Source of the DNA: Desulfurococcales archaeon
GTDB taxonomy: Archaea; Thermoproteota; Thermoprotei_A; Sulfolobales; NBVN01
Length of the DNA stretch: 14,765 nt
Reading direction: 5' to 3'
Assembly: GCA_023255965.1 (NCBI GenBank)
Contig: JAGDWE010000046.1
Coordinates: 1-14,765, forward strand
This document shows, piece after piece, positions 1 through 6,920 of the stretch. Position numbers and translations under genes: made by a program. How positions within the stretch are numbered: the first letter of the stretch is position 1; each line of letters starts with the position of its first letter. A model generated the notes under the pieces. The model was not told where the DNA came from, did not search any database, and saw only the letters and a list, made by a program, of their open reading frames with translations.

Positions 1-400
1 AATCCTCAATGACTGTCCTCCGGTCAAGGCCCAATCAACGAATATCTGAAATAGAATTGAAAGCGTCTAGGAGCTCCTCCCCAGCCTCGTAGCCCTCTCT
101 CACTCCTTCCGAATATCTGAAATAGAATTGAAAGCACAGCTCCCTGAATCCCTCGGATAGCCTTTCGTCATCTAGGAATATCTGAAATAGAATTGAAAGA
201 TTCGTGGATCCTTGTAGCTAAATCAAATAATTCATAGAATTGCGAATATCTGAAATAGAATTGAAAGCAGTACTCGCTAATCTCATAATATTTTCTGTAG
301 ATCCTGAAGAATATCTGAAATAGAATTGAAAGAGCGGTGGAGAGGTATTGGTGTATGGGCAGTAGTTTAGACTCATGAATATCTGAAATAGAATTGAAAG
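1..400 (+). CRISPR. CRISPR array, leader-distal end (6 repeats, 5 full spacers plus 1 cut spacer)
   Basis: Six perfectly identical 24-base repeats lie at 40-63, 111-134, 176-199, 244-267, 309-332 and 377-400. Each begins GAATATCTGAAA and ends ATTGAAAG. The full spacers are 47, 41, 44, 41 and 44 bases long; bases 1-39 are one more spacer cut by the window edge. In archaeal arrays of this type the ATTGAAAG end forms the 8-nt 5' handle of the crRNA, so transcription runs on the + strand. The leader is therefore off the left edge, and this is the old, leader-distal end. No repeat decay is seen even in the last copy. No cas genes are in the window, so the subtype (I-A, I-D or III are possible) cannot be assigned. 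Confidence 0.98.
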
Positions 401-448
401 AAAGAAAATGCTTATTAATAATGTTTAATCAATGATATGGGGCCTACG
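401..448 (+). promoter_or_regulatory. Putative promoter of the CoA-transferase gene, directly after the last CRISPR repeat
   Basis: The 48 bases between the last repeat and the preferred ATG are AT-rich. A purine-rich BRE-like stretch (AAAGAAA, 401-407) is followed by a TATA-like box (CTTATTAATA, 411-420). A box centred near 416 would put initiation near 442, after the upstream ATG at 437 and just before the ATG at 449. A short GGGG run at 439-442 could act as a weak ribosome binding site for 449. No T-run terminator separates the array from this gene. Confidence 0.4.
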
Positions 449-2098
449 ATGCTTAAGAAGGTCGTTGATGTCGATCATGCTTTAAGCTTGATTAGCGATG
501 GCTCCACGGTGGTTATATCTGGTTTCAATGTTGCGCTAACTCCTGAGTACTTGATCATCAAGCTATACGAGCACTACGAGAGGTTTGGTAGGCCTAGGGA
601 GTTACTAATTATAGGCGATGCGCTACCCGCAGTACCTAATAGGGGTCTAGACGTGGTTGCTAGGAGGCTATACGAGTGTAGGGATGGCAAGTTCTTAAGG
701 GGCGTGTTAATCCCCTACCCAGGGTTCTCGCCGTGGCTTCAGAAGCTGATTGCCGAGGAGTTGGTTGCCTACTATGCATGGCCCCTAGGGATCGTCAGCT
801 GGTGGCTGAGGGAGGTCGCGTGCGGTAGGCCCGGAGTCATTACTAAGGTCGGCCTAGGCACGTTCCTAGATCCCAGGGCTAGGGGCGGTTGTATGAACGA
901 GCTGGCTCGTAGGAGGGGCGAGTGCAGCGTGAGGTTGGTCGACATCGACGGCGATGAGTACCTCCTCTACAGGGCGCCTAAGCCCAACGTGGGCTTCATC
1001 AGGGGCACTACGGCCGACGAGCTGGGCAACTTGAGCCTCGAGTGGGAGGCTGCATTGGGTACCACCCTGAACATAGCTCAGGCGGTTAAGGCTAGGCCTA
1101 ATCCTGGGATAGTGATTGCCCAGGTACTTAGGCTAGCTAGGGCATATGGCATTAGGGCTAGGGACGTGCACGTCCCATGCCCCTTAATAGACTACGTGGT
1201 CTTAGCACCTAGGGAGTACCACTGGCAGGTGAGTAGCTGCGAGTACGACCCCAGGCTGAGCGGCGAGTTGGTGCCCCCTAAGGAGTCCGTTAAGCCCCTA
1301 GAGCTAACTTATGAGAAGGTGATCGCCAGGAGGGTGCTGATGGAGCTCGTAGGGCTAGCTAAGGCTCTGGGCAGGCCCATAATAGTTAACCTAGGCGTTG
1401 GGATACCCGCCATGGTCGCCTCGGTTGCATCCGAGGAGGGAGTCCAGGACCTAATACACCCAACCATAGAGTCAGGGCCTTGGGGAGGCACCATGCTGCT
1501 GCACACGGACTTCGGGGCATCCATAGCCCCCTACGCGATAATACCCATGCCAGACCAGTTCGCCAACTACGAGGGCGGGGTGATAGACTGCGCATCGCTA
1601 GGCTTTATGCAGGTTGATAGGGAGGGCAACGTGAATCCGTCGTTCATACCTGGGGTAGTCACGGGGCCTGGGGGCTTCCCGGTGATCGCCTACGGGTCCC
1701 CTAGGATATACTTCGCAGGGTCCTTCACAGCTGGTAGGAGGGTCATTAGGGTTGATGGCAGCTCACGTAGGCTGGTTATCGAGAGGGATGGGGATATAGT
1801 TAAGTTCGTTAATAGGCTCTACGAAATCGTCTATAACGCTAAGCTGGGCCTAATTAGGGGCCAGGAGGTGAAGTACATAACCGAGAGGTGCGTATTTAGG
1901 CTAAGCAGCGATGGCCTAGTGCTCGAGGAGGTGGCCCCAGGGGTGGATCTAGAGAGGGACGTAATAAGTAGGATGGAGTTTAAGCCCGTGTTAGGTAGGG
2001 TCAGGGAGATGGATGAGAGGCTATTCGCCGAGGGCGCCATGGGGCTGCTTGATGAGGTTAAGGAGCTACTTGGATCTCCTACCCCTCCTGCTGGCTAG
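449..2098 (+). CDS. Fused alpha/beta family I acyl-CoA:carboxylate CoA-transferase (propionate/acetate CoA-transferase type)
   Basis: Cytoplasmic enzyme of the YdiF/propionate CoA-transferase type that would move CoA from an acyl-CoA to a short organic acid through a glutamyl-CoA intermediate. Both subunits of the heteromeric family are fused. The alpha half (about 1-260) contains VITKVGLGTFLDPR and FIRGTTADELGN. The beta half (about 285-545) starts with NLGVGIPA (314-321). The catalytic Glu is Glu341 in TIESGPWGG, followed by DFGAS and YEGGVIDCASLG. The C-terminal signature YITERCVF and APGVDLERDV is present. Its 549 residues fit the fused family. The ATG at 449 is preferred because MLKKVVDVDHAL matches the usual N-terminus and fits the TATA spacing; an ATG at 437 would add four residues. 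In the alpha half the usual GGH segment before the GLSP-like motif is replaced by LIPYPGFSP. The gene is clearly GC-richer than its neighbours. The substrate is not determinable. Confidence 0.9.
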   Translation: MLKKVVDVDHALSLISDGSTVVISGFNVALTPEYLIIKLYEHYERFGRPRELLIIGDALPAVPNRGLDVVARRLYECRDGKFLRGVLIPYPGFSPWLQKLIAEELVAYYAWPLGIVSWWLREVACGRPGVITKVGLGTFLDPRARGGCMNELARRRGECSVRLVDIDGDEYLLYRAPKPNVGFIRGTTADELGNLSLEWEAALGTTLNIAQAVKARPNPGIVIAQVLRLARAYGIRARDVHVPCPLIDYVVLAPREYHWQVSSCEYDPRLSGELVPPKESVKPLELTYEKVIARRVLMELVGLAKALGRPIIVNLGVGIPAMVASVASEEGVQDLIHPTIESGPWGGTMLLHTDFGASIAPYAIIPMPDQFANYEGGVIDCASLGFMQVDREGNVNPSFIPGVVTGPGGFPVIAYGSPRIYFAGSFTAGRRVIRVDGSSRRLVIERDGDIVKFVNRLYEIVYNAKLGLIRGQEVKYITERCVFRLSSDGLVLEEVAPGVDLERDVISRMEFKPVLGRVREMDERLFAEGAMGLLDEVKELLGSPTPPAG

Positions 2099-2635
2099 GC
2101 CCTCCTCTAGGGCCCTTGAGGCCCTCTTAACGACCTCCTCAGGCACCTTGATCACGAATACGCCCCTGCCCTCGTTGCACTCCAGCCCGCTACCCAGCGC
2201 AAGCCCCTTAACTAGCTCAGCTATCAATCCCTTACCACCGCTTGCGGGGGTTACCACCACCTTATCGCCCTCGTATATCAGTATGCCTGATGAGGTCCCC
2301 AGGAACTCTACGAGCTCGTACGCATTAACGCCTAGCTCCCTAAGGGTCATGCCCAGCCTGGTGCCGAACTCCCTGGCGTTCTTCATCGCCTCATCGCTTA
2401 GCGAGCTATTAATTAGCTCCATGGGTACGTATACGAAGTTGAATGAGCTGAGCAGGTACTCAACCCTCTTCTCGGACAGCGCCCTAGGTGCGTAGTAGCC
2501 CCTCCTCTCAAGCTCTATGGCCTCACTAACCAGCCTCCTTAGGTATGAAACTAGGTTCATCCCCCTCCTCAACGCGATGCTCCTTAGCTCAGAGACCATC
2601 GATGCATCTAGCCCTATGGTCCTCCTACTAACCAA
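2066..2635 (-). CDS. Ribbon-helix-helix-type putative transcription factor, paralog of the gene upstream
   Basis: A 189-residue protein with no assigned function. Residues 5-46 look like a ribbon-helix-helix DNA-binding fold: a short strand (RRTIGLD), a first helix (ASMVSELRSIALRRG) and a second helix (NLVSYLRRLVSEAIELERRG). The remaining 140 residues form an alpha/beta domain including GILIYEGDKVVVTPASGGKG and a Lys/Arg-rich tail (ASRRGRRSK). It matches the upstream gene in length and layout, so the two are probably divergent paralogs. The start is TTG at 2635, overlapping the upstream TAG stop by eight bases (TTGGTTAG). A GAGGGTGG ribosome binding site lies five bases before it. An ATG 13 codons in is unlikely because it would cut into the first helix. 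The 3' end overlaps the convergent CoA-transferase gene by 33 bases. Confidence 0.7.
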   Translation of the reverse strand: MVSRRTIGLDASMVSELRSIALRRGMNLVSYLRRLVSEAIELERRGYYAPRALSEKRVEYLLSSFNFVYVPMELINSSLSDEAMKNAREFGTRLGMTLRELGVNAYELVEFLGTSSGILIYEGDKVVVTPASGGKGLIAELVKGLALGSGLECNEGRGVFVIKVPEEVVKRASRALEEGLASRRGRRSK

Positions 2636-3203
2636 CTAGGCCACCCTCGATAACAGCGCTCACTAAGCCCCTGGAGAACTCTAGGCTACTTAACTTAAGG
2701 TCCATGGACTTGGCTAGCTCCTCGATGACGTGCCTGGCTATCAACGTAGCCCTAGGTGGTTGGTTGGGTGATGACGCTACGACCTTGAACTTGCCGCCCA
2801 AGTCGATTATATCCACGTTCATGTCAGGTAGCCATAGGCTTAACACCCTCTTAAACTCGTAGACCGAGGACCCCCTCTTAACCTTAGCTAATACGCCGTA
2901 CCACGAAGCAACCCTCCTAACATCATCGACCAACGAGTTAAATACTTCATCGCCTACGGACTCAAGGAACTTATAGACGAAGCTGCTTGGCAGCAATACG
3001 CCTGAGATCCTCCTAATGTCCTCTACGGCATCAGCGTTAGCTAGTACTTCAAGGACGTTGCTCCTATACTTCATGACCCTAATCACCTCGCTTAAAACCC
3101 TCTCAATGAACTCCCTTAGGGGGATTCCCTCCCTCTCAGCGATCTTAACTGCCTCTAGGACTATGTCCTCAGAAATGGGTATGAATCTCTTAGCGCTGGA
3201 CAT
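2628..3203 (-). CDS. Ribbon-helix-helix-type putative transcription factor, first gene of a paralog pair
   Basis: A 191-residue protein not matched to a named family. The N-terminus (about 4-43) has an RHH pattern: strand KRFIPIS, helix EDIVLEAVKIAEREG and helix PLREFIERVLSEVIRVMKY. An alpha/beta C-terminal domain follows, with a segment VDIIDLGGKFKVVASS corresponding to the same place in the downstream paralog. The start is taken at ATG 3203, not the upstream in-frame ATG at 3278. A good TATA box (TTTAAATA, 3232-3240) sits about 33 bases before 3203, and the extra 25 residues from 3278 would be encoded upstream of that promoter. The chosen start also makes the two paralogs nearly equal in length (191 and 189). 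The genes overlap and are almost certainly cotranscribed. A palindromic element just upstream suggests self-regulation. Regulatory function is an inference from fold only. Confidence 0.68.
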   Translation of the reverse strand: MSSAKRFIPISEDIVLEAVKIAEREGIPLREFIERVLSEVIRVMKYRSNVLEVLANADAVEDIRRISGVLLPSSFVYKFLESVGDEVFNSLVDDVRRVASWYGVLAKVKRGSSVYEFKRVLSLWLPDMNVDIIDLGGKFKVVASSPNQPPRATLIARHVIEELAKSMDLKLSSLEFSRGLVSAVIEGGLVG

Positions 3204-3231
3204 AACGGTCGAGAAATACTCGAATATGCAG

Positions 3232-3240
3232 TATTTAAAT
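3232..3240 (-). promoter_or_regulatory. TATA box of the RHH gene pair
   Basis: Read on the minus strand, this is ATTTAAATA preceded by the BRE-like CATAA. Its centre near 3236 predicts initiation near 3210, giving a leader of about 7 bases before the ATG at 3203. Confidence 0.6.
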
Positions 3241-3252
3241 TTATGCTTAAAT

Positions 3253-3295
3253 GCACTGATAAGTACTAGAGCATTCATAAGTGCTCTAAAGTACT
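3253..3295. repeat. Inverted and direct repeat cluster upstream of the RHH promoter (candidate operator)
   Basis: AGTACTAGAGCA (3262-3273) is mirrored by TGCTCT (3282-3287) and AGTACT (3290-3295) with a two-base bulge and an eight-base spacer. AGTACT is itself a palindrome. The same bases give direct copies AAGTACTA at 3261 and 3289 and a variant AAGTGCT at 3279. GCACT at 3253 pairs with AGTGC at 3280-3284. The cluster lies just upstream of the BRE/TATA of the RHH pair and downstream of the terminator of the preceding gene. RHH proteins commonly bind short palindromes in tandem, so an operator is a reasonable inference. An RNA hairpin contributing to termination is the alternative. Confidence 0.45.
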
Positions 3296-3306
3296 AGGGG
3301 AAACAT

Positions 3307-3312
3307 AAAAAA
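3307..3312 (-). terminator. Oligo-T terminator after the iron-sulfur subunit gene
   Basis: A run of six T on the minus strand starts seven bases after the TAA stop at 3319-3321. Short T-runs right after a stop codon are the usual archaeal intrinsic terminators. It would separate the dehydrogenase operon from the RHH pair. Confidence 0.55.
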
Positions 3313-3318
3313 GGATGG

Positions 3319-4467
3319 TTAACTTTGAGGCCTCCTTGCCCTCATTAACAGGTCGACTACATCTAGCACCTCAACATCCAGCCCCTCATTAGCTACCTCA
3401 GTCCTTAAGGTCATCTCACAGCTAGGGCATGCAGTAACTAACGTCCTAACGTTGCTGGGCATGTCCTTCAGCCTAAGCGATGCAATCCTATAGGCCCTAT
3501 CCATGTGCATCACCTGATATAGCCCGCCTCCGCCGCAGCAGTTGCTCTCAAGCCCTGAGCCCCTCATCTCAACTATCTTGAGCCCCTTAATGGAGTTTAA
3601 TACCTCCCTAGGCTCCTTAACCCTACCTAGGTGCCTGCCTAGGTCGCATGGGTCGTGGTAGGTTATCACCGCCTCTAGCTCGAACTTAGGTAGCCTACCT
3701 GCCTTAAGTAGCTCATGTAGGTACTCAACTACGTGGTATATCTTAAGCCCATGCTCAATCCCCAGCTCCTTGGCCTTCTCCCTTAAAGACCTAGTGCATG
3801 CTGGGCATGTAGTGATCACTATCTCAGCTCCAGACTTCTTAATAGCGTTTAAAGCCTTCGTTAACTGCTCCTTATAGCTCTCAACATCGCCGTTTAGGTA
3901 TAGGGGCCAGCCACAGCACGGCTCCTCAGCGATTACGGCTACCTCAGGACCGCTTAACTCCTTAATTAGTTGGTAGGCGTTAGACGCTGTCTCGGGGTTC
4001 CTGATGGCTGAGGTACATCCAGCCCAGTACAGCACCTTACCCCTCTCAGCAGGCCTCTCAGGCAGGTAGTCTAACCACATGGCCTTAATAGATGGCTCCA
4101 CGTTGTATGGGTTGTTAAGGCCTAATATCGCCTTAGACACCTGCTTAACTTGCTCAGGTATCAGCCCCGAGTCGCTCAGGTAGTGTCTTACAGCTAAGTA
4201 TAGGTCGGTTAGCTTAAGTGCTGCAATGCACTTAACCTCGCAGAACCCGCATAGCGTGCAGTAGATCCTACTACTTAGCTCAGGCCTAGGCCTTAACCCG
4301 CCCTCAACGACGCCCCTACCCTGGAGTAACCTACCCCTAGGTCCGTAGGTCTCAACGTAATCACTCACCTTGAGTACCGGGCATACTGGGGTGCAGAAGC
4401 CGCACTGCTTACAGTACTCTAGGAACTTACTTATATCCCTTAATAGCTCCTCCCTACTATATACCAT
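3319..4467 (-). CDS. GlcF/GlpC/LldE-like iron-sulfur (CCG-domain) subunit of a 2-hydroxyacid dehydrogenase
   Basis: An electron-transfer protein of 382 residues, expected to take electrons from the FAD subunit encoded just upstream and pass them to quinone or another acceptor at the membrane. The N-terminal ferredoxin domain has two [4Fe-4S] motifs: Cys19, 22, 25, 29 (CKQCGFCTPVCP) and Cys70, 73, 76, 80 (CTLCGFCEVKC). Two CCG domains follow: Cys151 with EPCCGWP (184-185) and CPAC (221-224), then HDPC274 with NCCGGGG (310-311) and CPSC (347-350), as in heterodisulfide reductase HdrB/D. The second ferredoxin motif ends in Cys-Ile instead of Cys-Pro. The ATG has a strong GAGGTGAT ribosome binding site that overlaps the TGA of the upstream gene; the gap is nine bases, so the two are cotranscribed. 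A GlcF role is the best guess. Other LldE/HdrD-like roles remain possible. Confidence 0.88.
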   Translation of the reverse strand: MVYSREELLRDISKFLEYCKQCGFCTPVCPVLKVSDYVETYGPRGRLLQGRGVVEGGLRPRPELSSRIYCTLCGFCEVKCIAALKLTDLYLAVRHYLSDSGLIPEQVKQVSKAILGLNNPYNVEPSIKAMWLDYLPERPAERGKVLYWAGCTSAIRNPETASNAYQLIKELSGPEVAVIAEEPCCGWPLYLNGDVESYKEQLTKALNAIKKSGAEIVITTCPACTRSLREKAKELGIEHGLKIYHVVEYLHELLKAGRLPKFELEAVITYHDPCDLGRHLGRVKEPREVLNSIKGLKIVEMRGSGLESNCCGGGGLYQVMHMDRAYRIASLRLKDMPSNVRTLVTACPSCEMTLRTEVANEGLDVEVLDVVDLLMRARRPQS

Positions 4468-4476
4468 GGGATCACC

Positions 4477-5856
4477 TCAATCAATCAACTTACCTGGATT
4501 CATTATGCCATTCGGGTCGAATATCCTCTTAATCTGCCTCATGTACTCCAACACAACCTCACTCCTCCTAGCCCTTAACTCCTTAATCAGTAGGTCCTTC
4601 CTCTCAATCCCAACGCCATGCTCACCTGAGATGGTGCCACCTAACTCTATCGAGTAGCCCTCGATCTCAACTAACGCAGGCCTCGCCTTACTCCACCACT
4701 CATCCTTCGACTGAAGCCCTACTAACGGGTGTAGGTTCCCATCACCTGCATGACCTATTAAGCCGATAGTTATCCCGTACTTGCTTGAGACCTCCCTAAC
4801 CTTCTTGACTACTGCCGGCAAAGCTGATAGGGGTACTGATAGATCGCCCATGAATGAGAATGGAAATGCCGCTGCAAACGTCGGGTATGCCTGCTTACGT
4901 ACTACGTAGAGCCTGGCCATCTCATCTGGGTCGGTGGTGGATCTAACCTCAGATGCTCCAGCAGCCTTCAGCACCTCAGCTACCTCGTTTAACGTACTGC
5001 TTAGCACCTCCTTAGGTAGGTCTATATCGATTATAACCATGTTCTTCTCAGGGAAGTTAAGGCCCTTGATCTTATTAGCTAACTTAACGACTATGTCGTC
5101 CATGAATTCGATGATTAACGGGGCAAAGCCCCTCCTCCTAATCTCGTAAACGCCTCTAGCAGCATCCTCAACGTTATCGAAGTAAGCAACAACCCTGCCA
5201 ACGGACTTAGGTGCTGGGACCATCTTGAACCAGCCCCTAGTGATAACGCCTAACGTTCCCTCAGAACCTATGAATATATGCATTAAGTCGTAGCCGGTTG
5301 CCTGCTTATATACGGGCCCGCCCAAGGTAATCACGTTACCTCCAGGCAGCACCACCTCAATGCCTAGGGTTACGTGTCTCATGGTGCCATACCTAGCCCC
5401 CCTCATACCCCCTGCATCCATGGCGAGGGCACCACCTATGGTTGCTGCCTCAGCGCTTGCTGGATCTACTGGGAACATGAATCCATACTTCCTACACTCC
5501 CTATCAACCTCATCTACGTAGGCGCCTGCCTCAGCCTCAACTACTCCATTAGGTACATCAACTACTATTCTCCTCATAGGCCTTAGGTCTATGACTATGG
5601 AGTCCTTAACGGGCGTTGAGGCGCCTATGACGCTAGTACCGCTACCCCTAGGTACTACCGGCACTCTATGCTCATTAGCGAACTTAAGTACCTTAGCTAC
5701 GTCCTCGGTTGAGAACGCCTTAACTATCGCTAGAGGCTCCTCCCTAACTACCGCGTATGCGGTATAGCTATATACGTATAGCTCCTCAGGGTCGTCGATG
5801 ACTTTCTCGCTCCCCAGCAACTCCTTAAGCCTACTAACCACTAACTCCCTACCCAA
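4477..5856 (-). CDS. glcD: FAD-linked D-lactate/glycolate dehydrogenase (GlcD type)
   Basis: A vanillyl-alcohol-oxidase-fold flavoprotein that would oxidise D-lactate, glycolate or a related D-2-hydroxyacid to the 2-oxoacid. The FAD domain shows PRGSGTS (69-75), PASAEAATIGGALAMDAGG (132-150), GARYGTMRH and GYDLMHIFIGSEGTLGVIT (188-206). The C-terminal catalytic domain shows GHAGDGNLHP (368-377), GGTISGEHGVG (406-416) and FDPNGIMNPGK (446-456). The length of 459 residues is normal for GlcD. The start is TTG at 5856, with a GGGGG run five bases upstream and a TATA box at 5889-5897 that predicts a leader of about ten bases. No better start lies nearby. The iron-sulfur partner follows nine bases downstream. 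No GlcE-like third subunit is present. Exact substrate cannot be read from sequence. Confidence 0.9.
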   Translation of the reverse strand: MGRELVVSRLKELLGSEKVIDDPEELYVYSYTAYAVVREEPLAIVKAFSTEDVAKVLKFANEHRVPVVPRGSGTSVIGASTPVKDSIVIDLRPMRRIVVDVPNGVVEAEAGAYVDEVDRECRKYGFMFPVDPASAEAATIGGALAMDAGGMRGARYGTMRHVTLGIEVVLPGGNVITLGGPVYKQATGYDLMHIFIGSEGTLGVITRGWFKMVPAPKSVGRVVAYFDNVEDAARGVYEIRRRGFAPLIIEFMDDIVVKLANKIKGLNFPEKNMVIIDIDLPKEVLSSTLNEVAEVLKAAGASEVRSTTDPDEMARLYVVRKQAYPTFAAAFPFSFMGDLSVPLSALPAVVKKVREVSSKYGITIGLIGHAGDGNLHPLVGLQSKDEWWSKARPALVEIEGYSIELGGTISGEHGVGIERKDLLIKELRARRSEVVLEYMRQIKRIFDPNGIMNPGKLID

Positions 5857-5888
5857 TTAAAACCCCCAGTTACTATCTACGGTAGCAA

Positions 5889-5897
5889 TTATAAATC
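5889..5897 (-). promoter_or_regulatory. TATA box of the glcD operon
   Basis: On the minus strand this reads GATTTATAA, about 36 bases before the TTG start at 5856, predicting initiation near 5866. It lies in the 65-base gap after the Agl24-like gene. No T-run follows that gene, so some read-through from the glycan operon is possible. Confidence 0.55.
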
Positions 5898-5921
5898 TTG
5901 GTAATCAATTTAGCTACTTAA

Positions 5922-6920
5922 TTAGTTGGAATTCCTAATTAATTCATTAATCATCTTGGCAGCCCTTAATGCCCCGTCAGGGTACTTCCTACTAATCAAC
6001 CTACCCTTAACCCTATTAATTAGCTCCCTAATGGACGTGGCACTAACGCTACCTGCATCAACGAACTCAGCCTTAATAAACTTGCTCAGTAAGTAGGTAT
6101 CTACGTAGGTGCTAGTCTGAGGTAGGTCGGGGTTGAAGGCTATGATCACCGGCTTACAATAATTTAGAGCCGCCTCAACAGCTGTAACCCCTTGATGGGT
6201 TATGACCACAGATGCCCTTGAAATCCACCTCTCCAGGTCTGGGTCGTAGTTAAATACCGTCCAATAGGGCCTCCTACGCTTAACGTAGTTAACGTCTAAG
6301 TCGCCTACTTGGGCAACTACATCCACTAACCCGGAATCAATTAATGCGTTTATTAGCCTCCTATGACCTACGGTGCCTGAGGTAACTAATACGAATCCAT
6401 CGTCCCTAGCCCTATACCTAGGCCTAGTCAGCACGGGCCCCATCACCATCCCGTCCCTATAATTCCTCCTCTGGAGCTCCCACTGAAGTATCACTCTAGC
6501 GCCCAGCAACCTGCTTACCAAGTAGTTAGCCTTAGAGTACGTGTAGACCCTATCAACTGCCTCAACGCTTAGTAAGTGCCTACATCCCTTAATTAGGGAG
6601 GTAATCATAGGGTATATGATGAAGTTGGAGCCGCTGCCAACAACCACCTCCGGCTCCTTAACATGCTTTAAGCACTCATACATGGCTTTAGGGGACCTAA
6701 TTAAGAACTTGCTAAAGCCCTCTAAAGGCTTCCTAGGCTTAGTGACCCTGATTAGCTCTACGTAGCCGACCCTGCTTAAGACCCTACTAATGCTTAATAA
6801 GTCGTCAGACGGCACTATGAACTTAATCCTAGAGGTGCCTACTAACTCCCTAAGCCTCTCAGCAATCGCTATGGCGTACGTCGTATGCCCGCCTCCAGAT
6901 GCTATGAAGTATATCGCCAC
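5922..6920 (-). CDS. agl24: Agl24/Alg14-Alg13-like (MurG-type, GT-B) UDP-GlcNAc transferase, second step of N-glycan lipid carrier
   Basis: A GT-B glycosyltransferase of 332 residues that looks like a single-chain fusion of eukaryotic Alg14 and Alg13 and like archaeal Agl24, which adds the second GlcNAc to dolichyl-PP-GlcNAc on the cytoplasmic face. The N-terminal half has SGGGH (8-12), VVVGSGSNF (92-100) and SVEAVDRVYTYSK with Glu120, matching the Alg14 glycine-rich loop and the conserved Glu region. The C-terminal half has VTSGTVGHRRLI (179-190) and the UDP-sugar site VITHQGVTAVEA (239-250), followed by PQTSTYVD. Start is GTG at 6920, sharing its first G with the TAG stop of the upstream gene (TAGTG); a GGGATGAT ribosome binding site precedes it. 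Translational coupling to the AglH-like gene supports the pathway call. A different MurG-like role (another sugar or acceptor) cannot be excluded. Confidence 0.8.
   Translation of the reverse strand: MAIYFIASGGGHTTYAIAIAERLRELVGTSRIKFIVPSDDLLSISRVLSRVGYVELIRVTKPRKPLEGFSKFLIRSPKAMYECLKHVKEPEVVVGSGSNFIIYPMITSLIKGCRHLLSVEAVDRVYTYSKANYLVSRLLGARVILQWELQRRNYRDGMVMGPVLTRPRYRARDDGFVLVTSGTVGHRRLINALIDSGLVDVVAQVGDLDVNYVKRRRPYWTVFNYDPDLERWISRASVVITHQGVTAVEAALNYCKPVIIAFNPDLPQTSTYVDTYLLSKFIKAEFVDAGSVSATSIRELINRVKGRLISRKYPDGALRAAKMINELIRNSN

Noticed and set aside
268..308. Spacer 4 shares GTAGATCCTG with bases near 8074-8083, as if self-targeting
   Set aside because: Only ten bases match, which is expected by chance over 14.7 kb; no seed-length or extended match was seen.
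437..448. ATG at 437 as the CoA-transferase start
   Set aside because: The TATA position predicts initiation after 437, and MLKKVVDVDHAL from 449 fits the family N-terminus better; kept only as an alternative.
2013..2495. 160-codon + strand open frame after the CoA-transferase
   Set aside because: It lies antisense to the RHH paralog with no promoter or ribosome binding site, and its Ser/Pro/Leu-rich composition mirrors the real gene in the other strand.
3204..3278. Upstream ATG start (3278) for the first RHH gene
   Set aside because: The added 25 residues would be encoded upstream of the TATA box at 3232-3240, and the shorter form matches the paralog in length.
3016..3297. 93-codon + strand open frame over the RHH gene
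   Set aside because: It is antisense to a gene with a good promoter, start and paralog; its Ser/Thr/Leu-rich sequence is typical of a shadow frame.
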